Shown in pieces: positions 56,727-64,000 of a DNA stretch of 64,000 nucleotides (positions within the stretch are counted from its first letter, which is position 1; each line of letters begins with the position of its first letter). Origin of the DNA: Rosellinia necatrix (taxonomy: Eukaryota > Ascomycota > Sordariomycetes > Xylariales > Xylariaceae). The notes under the pieces were generated by a model. It was not told the origin of the DNA. It searched no databases and was given only the letters and a program-made list of their open reading frames with translations. The position numbers were made by a program, and so were the translations under genes. The stretch is from NCBI GenBank assembly GCA_021209875.1, contig JAGYVD010000006.1:3968001-4032000 (forward strand), read 5' to 3'.

Positions 56727-58257
56727 ATCGCAACGTCCAGCAAGAGAGGGAGAGAAGCGCAGGGCAGGTGAGTCTCTTGCTACCGACAAGTCTTCCACAC
56801 GAGTAGTTGTCCACACGTATATATAAGAGTACGCGTATGATTAGATCCCGGTCGGGGGGTCCGCCCGCGACCCGTAATCAAGCCATCGTCACTACACTAC
56901 GGCTACTCGGAACAGGGCATGCTGGTGGCATGGGGCGCGACATGGTGAGGATGATGGGGGAGGAGGTGGATGCAGTGCCTCCGTGCTCCGTGCTCCGTGC
57001 CCAGATTAGAGGTTTCGAAGCCTTGCGGTCCCTGCCACAGCCATCCTTGCATGGGCCTCCCATTATATGTATACGGAGAGGCATGTAGCGTCTCCACCGC
57101 CTCCTCGGAGCCCTGATGTTTACGCGCGGCGGCCCAGCGGCCCAGAAATTGCACCAATAGAGCGGCCGCGGCCTGGGCCATCCCACGACACTTGCGGGAT
57201 CTCGGGATCTGCACCCGACGATGCCAGCCGCAGAACCAACGGGCTCCGGAGTCACATTCGAAAACGGAGACGAGACAGGCGCCCTCGTGAGTTACCACTT
57301 TCCTCCGGCCTCATTCGTGCTGCTCGTCATCCAGCACATGAGATGCCTAACGTCATCCGCCATCTACCATCTACCATCTACCATCTGCCATCTGCCATCT
57401 GCGCATTGAGTTAATTTGAGATGCGAGCAGCACGGATGCGATCGCTACTACTTCACCGTGCACTATAAACCCAACTGGTGTATCAGCCCAATAACAGGGA
57501 AAATACACACCAAGACGGCAACCTATTTATAGCAAAGGAAGCCTGGCCAGAGCGTCACAATAGAATAATGGAGGAAGCCCTAAACGAATGAAAGTGAAGA
57601 GACAGGAAATGGTAAATGGACGGGCGACGCACCCCTTCATAAGTCGTCAGCCCGTACCTCCTATGAGTTTATGATGCCAGGCGCGATACTTGGCAATTTG
57701 TTAGGTAACTAAGTAGGTGGGTTACTTCTGTTCCTAAGAGCATGGAAGAAAATGCTCTGCCTAATTGAATAACTATACTAAAAGGCCATATTATATAAAT
57801 ATTAAGGTGGTGTGGGAGTTATATGCAGATAAAGGTTCAAGCGCGAGATCCCGTCTAGAGCTAATTCGCCCCACGATGACGTATAGACTGCGTTCGGGTG
57901 TTCAACAAAGGTTCCGAGTACCAGTATAGATGGTAGGCACAACCAAAAGTTCTTAGTATTAGTACCAGCAGGCCAATTGGGAAGGAGAGGGGGCAGAGTG
58001 AGCTCCTTCAACCTTCATCACAGGCAAGTCGTAGATAAGGAGCTATAAAAGACAAGAGCAAGCAGGCACCTACCTGTAGGTACCCGTATTATCAGTTAAT
58101 CGTTCCCCCATCCCAATTCCAAACTCCTGCCCATCGCATCTCGTCCCAAACAACACGATTCACCCACATACCACCACGTCGTATCAGCACCAGAACCACC
58201 TACCGCCTTGCTCGCCTCACGTCCGTCACCTCGTCAAAAGACAGTCAGAGAAACAGT
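56727..58257. other. Intergenic region with a 7-bp tandem repeat
   Basis: Between GH131 and the SRPBCC gene; contains the CCATCTR array at 57360. No gene supported. Confidence 0.5.
57360..57401 (+). repeat. 7-bp tandem repeat CCATCTR, 6 units
   Basis: Three CCATCTA units followed by three CCATCTG units without interruption. Confidence 0.85.
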
Positions 58258-58963
58258 ATGTCGATCCCAACCTCAACCTCGGTGGTCGAGTCCGCCGTCA
58301 TCAAGGCTCCTTTAAGCCATGTGTGGCACCACATCAAGCGTAGGTCCCATCCCAACCCTTCGGCCAACAATACATACATGGCCACGCCATGCATCATGGA
58401 CAGACATAGCGCCCCTCTAACCGCGCTAGATTGTCTCCAGTCCAGAACTTCAGCAGTTTCTGGTCCGCCCTCAAGTCGAGCGAGTTCGTGAAGGGTGCCA
58501 GCGACGAGACAGACATCGTCCACTGGACCTTTGGCGACGGCACCGAGCTGGATGTGAAGCAGGAGGAGCACAGCGTACGTCATCCGCCCCCTCCCCCCAG
58601 TCTCGTCCGCATAGCTTACCCAGCCCCCAGACTATCAACCACTTCATCACGTACAGCGTCATCACTGCGAAGCCGAACCTAACTTACACCTCCGTCCTCT
58701 CCACCATTCGCTGCTACGCCGTCACTTCTGGTGAGCTCGAGGGCTCCACGTACGTCGAGTGGTCCGGCCATTTCTCGAGCGACGCCGATGCCGGTATGTT
58801 ATCCATCCCCCCCCTCGGCCTATTTCCGTCTTGTCATAGACGTGTGGAATCGCTACTCACGTGGGTTACCATCCGCTGATGAAAACTAGGGGTTATCGAA
58901 GATGCCAAGTTCAAGCGTCGCGACGCCCTCGCCGATTTGGCGAAAGCTGCGACTAAGAAATGA
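58258..58963 (+). CDS. SRPBCC/Bet v1-like (START-type fold) protein
   Basis: Four exons (58258-58339, 58441-58574, 58631-58793, 58890-58963) give 150 aa. The joined protein reads MSIPTSTSVVESAVIKAPLS, HVWHHIK-LQNFSSFWSAL, TFGDGTELDVKQEEHS-TINHF, VLSTIRCYAVTSGE, TYVEWSGHFSSDADAG-VIEDAK and ends KRRDALADLAKAATKK. This is a well-conserved, uncharacterised ascomycete family with the polyketide cyclase/START-like helix-grip fold (IKAPLSHVW at the start, EWSGHF in the last strand and a long C-terminal helix). The fold usually binds hydrophobic ligands. It has no signal peptide, so it is cytosolic. It is not near the PKS, so a cyclase role in that pathway is not suggested by position. Confidence 0.85.
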
Positions 58964-59498
58964 AGGGCCATTGGCTATGAGTATGACAGCCCAACAGTGC
59001 GCGGTTAGATCGCGAGGCTAGGTGGCTAAAGGGGGAGGGGGAAGGGGTAGAATGGATTCGAGATTATTGTTGGTAGGTCGCTGTCGCACAGGCCAATAAC
59101 GGCTATGCTTTGCTCTTGAAATAATAATTACATGTCAGCACTATCACCTGCGCTTGACCTTTCGTCGTTCCCAATGCGGATATGTAATTGGCGGCGTTGT
59201 ACATCACTACGTCTCATCATGTTACGACGTTTCTCAGATTCATGGAGTTACAGTCGCCTGTTGACCGCTACACAAAACATCAGTTCCACAAAGCAGCCGC
59301 CGTAGTCTAATATTCCCCCAGTATTACCCCATCCCAATATATTCATACAAAGACCAGCTGGACCAAAATAATTAATACTCGCAATGTATCCGCATATTTC
59401 CACTCGCGTTATCCGTCTACTCTATCAAACACACATATAATTTTTTTTTTTTTTTCATACGTTCCAGACGCCTTCGACCTGGCCGGCCAGCCCGGCGC
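58964..59498. other. Intergenic region between convergent genes
   Basis: 3' ends of both neighbours face this gap. It contains a poly-T run (about 59441-59454). No gene. Confidence 0.5.
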
Positions 59499-59840
59499 TC
59501 AAGCCTCCTTATCCATCGAGTAGCCGAGTCGTTCCGAGCACTCGGAGCAGATATATTGTGTCGCCAATAGGGAAGGCCCCTCCCAGAGACGATACTCGCC
59601 CAGAGGACCGTGCTGGACGCCTTCGAGCACCTCGAATCGGCTCTCGAGGCCTTTTAGATAACACTCCTGTCCTTCCGGTATCGGCTTGGTAGGAGGCCGA
59701 CTGGTGGCTGATGACTTTCCTGGACTTCTAGTTAGTGGGAGGCGCCTTTATGGGTTGGGCCGTGGCCAAAGGGGGTTCGCAATACCTTGTTTAGCTTTTC
59801 CACCCTGGTCAGTTTTACCTGTGTTTTGTGACAAGGCCAT
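59499..59840 (-). CDS. Small CxxC protein of unknown function
   Basis: Two exons (59840-59786 and 59719-59499) join across a 66-nt intron (GTATTG...GTCCAG, with CACTAAC branch site) to 91 aa. Exon 1 codes MALSQNTGKTDQGGKAKQ and exon 2 continues GKSSATSRPPTKPIPEGQEC. The C-terminal half looks folded and conserved: FEVLEGVQHGPLGEYRLWEG, LLATQYICSECSERLGYSMD. The CSEC pair with the upstream Cys in QECY could form part of a zinc or redox site. An alternative donor at the first GTAAAA would remove 11 residues from exon 1 and keep the frame. I do not recognise a named family. Confidence 0.65.
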
Positions 59841-62800
59841 GGTATCGAACTATGTTGAGAGAGACAGTCTTTGGAGCATAGAAATACCGCCGGCGATAAG
59901 GTAGCCTCTATAAGTATGAGGTCCCGGAATATAAGTCGAGTACAAGCGTGAAGATTCTGCGTTGCGGGGAATTAAAGTTTAAAAATAATATCTGAGAAAT
60001 AATAGGGACGGCTGTTTTGTTACGACGTAGATAGGCAGGCAGGATAACGAACTAGGGATGCCAGTAGATATTTATATAGAAAATCTAATCAAAGACGGTA
60101 TGGATTTTTCTATTGTGTTAATATTCAGTGTCACTAACTTACCGACACGCCGGAGAACCGGTGGTACCATTAGGCCTTTGTAATAAATAACGTCTTTTGA
60201 TTATTTCGTGGCACAAGACGTGAATACCAGGGGAAGGATGACCTGCTTATCCCGCTTGATGATATAACGCGTGCGTGGACATGTACCTCCATATTGACTC
60301 ACGTCGCCGTATTATTCGCTTCAATAGAGCAATCTCCGTCCCGACGTTCGTATTCAGAATGACACGGGGTCAGAGGACTGGGTTTTGCCAGCGGTCTTTC
60401 GAGTACCCGGCGGTGATAGGACCTCGGCAGGCGGTGATGAAGAGCCGCAAGTCGCCCGCATTGCTGAGAAAATGTATAAAATTCTAGAACTAGTCTGGAA
60501 GGCTGGCGAATGCAAGGGATGCTAGCGCAACTCCCTCCCGACGACATGGAACGGCTGGCCTCGGTTACTGTGACGTGCCAGTCCCGGAAGAAACCCACCA
60601 TAGAGATTTGTGCTACCCACTGCGCATTTCCCGCGTAATTAATGGGATGCACTAGGCAAAGACAGGTTTCGAGGATTACCTGGTAATATGAGCTGACGGT
60701 TTCAGAACAAGCGACATAAAACGGATTTCAAGAATACCGACTTCACTGAGGCAGATGGAGGAAACGGGTATGCTGATGGGGCTAAAACATAAGTTTTCAT
60801 CTTGTGGCCAAACAAAAAACAGTCCAATTTCATGTGACCATGTTTGGGCTCCTATTCTTGGTACCCGAACGTCAACAACTTGCTCACGCTGCCGCCGCCG
60901 CCGCCGCCGCCGTGCAGTCGAGGTAGCAGTCGAGGTCTCCTATTCCCTGCGCGATTTCTTTAATGCCCTCTCCTGGGTCGTCATGATGTTGACTTAGCAT
61001 CCACCCCGTGACCGGGCTGATGATTGTTTCGGATGGGGTATATAGCATGGCTATGTTGCTATATCACACCTGCGCGATGCCTGACACAGGTCAAGACGTG
61101 TCACTCGTACGTTTGGTCCGCTTCCCGCCAAAGCCGAGAGCTAAGGGGAGGCGCCGCGCAATCCCGATCCGCCCCTGTAAGAGATGCTCTATATTAGCGT
61201 TAGATGCCAAACGAGAGGAAGGGGTGATGTCGGCACTTCATCACTTATCCAGGGAGGGGAGGGTGCTAGCTGCCCTTCCCGCTTCAGCCGACTGGTCAGC
61301 CGTAATTCTTGGGGCCACGGTATCTCCCCGCAACATAAACCGGTCTCAAGGTGCTCAAACGACTAGAATTGACAGCTTGCAGCAGGGCTCGTGGCACACG
61401 CCAGAGGCGCCATGTTCTCGTTACCAGTAAAGGTGACTCGGCTCAACTGGCCGTGCAACCTAGTATGGCACGACAGGTGGGACAGATATGCTATCGACAG
61501 GTCCAGCTGCTAGTAATAGTAATATAAGCTAGCATATATAAACATATTCCACTCCCCCGTCATGTCAGGCATGACTGACGATGAGCGTAGGTGACCCAGC
61601 CTGCATGTGCTACCAGCACGCCAGCCGGGACAACCCAGACCAATCATTCATGAGTCGCCCCCCCAGAGTGACGAGCCAGGGCCCAAAGACTACGTTGAAG
61701 TCAGCAAAGCCTCTCGTTTCTTTTGCTACGGCAACCAGCTCGGTGATGGGATATGGATCATCATTACATACAATGCGCCACACATTCAGTTGATGCCGAT
61801 GCAGATTCTCGGCGCCGGAAATAATTTCGCGGCGTCAATAGTCGTCAGGGAAACTCAGCTCGGCGATGTCACGAAGGATATAAAGACCCTATGCCTTCCC
61901 TCATTCGGAAGTGAATAGGAGAGGGAGGCCATGGATGCTTTGGTACCTATGTATGTAACCTTGCTGCAGTTCCGCCTCTACGATTTACAAGGTCGGGTCC
62001 CGTATCCCGGGTAAGAGCGATAAGGAAGACAGCTTTGTCTTGAGTCTAGAAACAGGGTGCCACGGCTGGAAGGTTGTCTGGATCCCTGACAGCATACATT
62101 TGGCGATAGCGAGTCTTGGTGCATACCTACCTAGGTACTTCGTGGGTGGGTTAGGTATGTTGAAGGTTTGGGGTGCCAGAGTCAGCTTTGGTCGATGAAA
62201 GGTAGGTAGTTAATACCTACTTGCTAGTTGTCGTGGTGCATTAATTAATATGGCTGTGGAGCTTAACCCGATAGGTACCAGGTACCCGCCTACCTACTAG
62301 GCAAGTGTTGGTTCCATGAGTCAACTAGAAGTAGGTAAGTACTGATACGCAAATAGGTGGTTGCTTAGGCTACAATAATTACGACACCTTTGCCTGTAAC
62401 TAACGGGGGTGAATCTTGAGATCAAGGAGTTGGGAATGGGAATCAACAAGTCTCAGCCCAATCAATATATCCAATTAGTTTATTTAGGTGGAACGAATTA
62501 TGGTGTAGGTACAAGGCCTAAATACTTGTGGGGAACAGATATAAAGTTTCTACTGCATAATTACCGATTTGAGCTAGCGGGCCTGGTGCCCCTCCTCTCA
62601 TTCGCCGATTCAACACCTCCATCACCTGGACAACGACCGCCACGTTGCGGCGCAGGTAAACATTCACCACCTGGGCACTTAGGGCTGACTTTTTGCTTGT
62701 TGGCCGTAGCAGCTCGCTTCATTAATGGACGTCTTATTCCGGAATAAATTACATTCCCGACCGCATTAATTACAACAACGCTCGGGAATATTGTTTGATA

Positions 62801-63011
62801 CCATCTCGGCAGAGTTGACCTCGAGCCCGAATTAATGAACTTCATGGATGTGCAACGAAAGTGAAGGTAGACCGCCATTCCTGATTGACAGCACACGACC
62901 ATCTACCCATTCCCAGTTACGGTTTCCAGCAACACACCACCCAAACACCCAGAGAATCATCATCGCTACGACTGTGTTTCCACCGGCCGTGCTATACTAA
63001 CAGGCATAACG
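59841..63011. other. 3.2-kb region without a supported gene
   Basis: Contains a CCG trinucleotide run (about 60891-60911) and dense TAGGTA-type tracts at 62126-62345. A 103-codon plus-strand frame (61607-61918) ending ETQLGDVTKDIKTLCLPSFG looks faintly protein-like, but I find neither a matching upstream exon nor a family. Confidence 0.5.
62126..62345. repeat. TAGGTA/ACCTACCT low-complexity cluster
   Basis: Repeated CCTACCTAGGTA and GTAGGTAGT-like elements interspersed over about 220 bp. Confidence 0.65.
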
Positions 63012-64000
63012 ATGCCTTCCGCCATCGAGGCGCCGACGGTGACCCTGTCATGTATGCACTTCGCTTTGTTCTATCACGCTTCCCCCTCCGATCTTGCTAA
63101 CTTCGTTCACTGCATAGTCGCAAACAACTTTTGGGGTAAAGATGACGCCGGTGTCGGGCCATTGCTCGATCGCATGGCCTCGGCAAAACAGACGAATGAT
63201 GAACTGAGATCTTTCTATGGCGGTAAGAACCTATCTATTCGTCTACTTTTCCCCAGACCCGATAGAGCTCCACCAGGTGACTGCCAGAGGGGGCCATATC
63301 GTACGCTGCTTGTTACTAACACACATTTTCCGCTAGCACGCGCCTCAATTGAAGATGATTACGCCCGCAAACTCCTATCCCTTTCTAAAAAAAGTCTAGG
63401 ATCGCAGGAAATGGGATCATTGAAAGGGGCGCTAGACACCGTACGCGGTGAGCTCGAATCCATGGCGAAACAACATTCCAGTATTGCTGCGCAGATGAAA
63501 TCCGAGCTAGAAGAACCTCTAGCTGCCTTCGCTGGCGGAATGAAGGAACGGCGAAAGATCATACAGAACACAGTGGAGAAGCTAATGAAGGTTAAAATGC
63601 AACAGACTGGTACTGTCAACAAGGTGCGAACGCGATTTCAGAGCGCGGCTGCGACAGATCGGAATTTGCTGACAAGACAATTCCACAGACACGCGACCGG
63701 TACGAGCAGGATTGCCTGAGAATCAAGGGCTACCTTGCCCAGGGTCATATGGTCATGGGCCAGGAAGAACGCAAGAACAAGGCCAAGTTGGAGAAGACAC
63801 AGATCAGCCTCGCCAGTTCCAACGCCGAGTACGAGGCGGCTGTGAAGGCCCTGGAGGACACGACGGCTCGCTGGAACCGGGAATGGAAGGCCGCGGCCGA
63901 CAAGTTTCAAGATTTGGAGGAGGAACGACTGGATTTCTCGAAGAGCAGTCTGTGGACCTTCGCAAACCTGGCATCCACCGTTTGCGTGAGTGACGATTCG
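63012..64000 (+). CDS. F-BAR domain protein, Cdc15/Imp2 type (5' part, runs off right edge)
   Basis: Four exons are visible: 63012-63051, 63118-63222, 63337-63623 and 63689 to the edge. They join to MPSAIEAPTVTLS-FANNFWG, then KDDAGVGPLLDRMASAKQT, ELRSFYG-ARASIEDDYARKL, MKERRKIIQNTVEKLMKVKM, TVNK-TRDRYEQDCLRIKGYL and GQEERKNKAKLEKTQISLAS. This is the membrane-bending F-BAR domain of the fungal Cdc15/Imp2 (PSTPIP) family, which scaffolds the cytokinetic ring and septum with formin and SH3 partners. The linker and C-terminal SH3 domain would lie beyond the window. Introns are 66, 114 and 65 nt, each with a good branch site or pyrimidine tract. Confidence 0.92.

Noticed and set aside
58258..58963. 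SRPBCC protein as a polyketide cyclase of the PKS pathway
   Set aside because: It is more than 40 kb from the PKS and belongs to a broadly conserved family; 6-MSA-type synthases do not need a separate cyclase.
61607..61918. 103-codon plus-strand frame
   Set aside because: Possible coding flavour, but no upstream exon could be joined in frame and no family recognised; left as a note only.
1..64000. CRISPR arrays, bacterial operons, prophage or viral genes
   Set aside because: None seen; the short tandem repeats present are simple minisatellites without spacers, and the genes are spliced eukaryotic genes.

Overview
The window is nuclear DNA of a filamentous ascomycete (Pezizomycotina, most likely Sordariomycetes, possibly Xylariales; inferred, not proven). 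The genes carry many short introns (about 50-110 nt) with GTRNGT donors and CTAAC-like branch sites. The gene content is typical of a mould: a HET-domain protein, a 6-methylsalicylic-acid-type polyketide synthase, cytochromes P450, and secreted GH3 and GH131-CBM1 enzymes. I rebuilt exon structures by hand by joining open frames at splice consensus sites so that length and conserved motifs match the family. These structures are models, not transcript-verified.

Layout. 1-760: 5' part of an Lsb5-type VHS-domain gene (minus strand, running off the left edge). 2.1-4.6 kb: a decayed reading frame and a DUF7924-type gene broken by one in-frame TAG. 5.4-16.3 kb: a compact secondary-metabolite locus. 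It holds a partially reducing PKS of the 6-MSA synthase type (minus) and, divergently across 2.2 kb, an amidohydrolase resembling 6-MSA decarboxylases and a CYP619-like P450 (both plus). Together they predict a route acetyl/malonyl-CoA -> 6-MSA (or a close relative) -> m-cresol -> hydroxylated cresol. A GC-rich SDR follows at 17.2-18.1 kb and may or may not belong.

18.1-21.2 kb is gene-poor, with one dispersed repeat and an intron-containing tRNA-Thr(UGU). 21.2-34.3 kb carries a secreted unknown, a nitrilase-superfamily enzyme, a Ser/Thr-rich membrane-anchored cell-surface protein, a ten-exon GH3 beta-glucosidase, an atypical SDR and a short M24 (aminopeptidase-P-like) protein. 35.1-37.2 kb is a HET-domain gene, 38.7-40.5 kb a six-exon CYP65-like P450, and 40.9-41.4 kb an ankyrin-repeat relic.

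42.1-44.6 kb encodes a full-length argininosuccinate synthase split into 13 exons, including apparent micro-exons of 18, 14, 14 and 5 nt. 45.3-46.6 kb is an unknown basic repeat-containing protein and 48.4-48.8 kb a small secreted Cys protein. 48.8-53.1 kb is gene-poor and holds two good copies and one diverged copy of the same ~215-bp repeat seen at 19.5 kb (probably solo LTRs). 53.1-59.9 kb carries a secreted PLL-like beta-propeller, a GH131-CBM1 glucanase, an SRPBCC/Bet-v1-like protein and a 91-aa CxxC protein. The right edge (63.0 kb onward) is the start of a Cdc15/Imp2-type F-BAR gene.

The most unusual features are the micro-exon architecture of the argininosuccinate synthase, the minimal 6-MSA/m-cresol locus, the TGTCA...TGACA dispersed repeat family, and the single nonsense codon in the DUF7924 gene.
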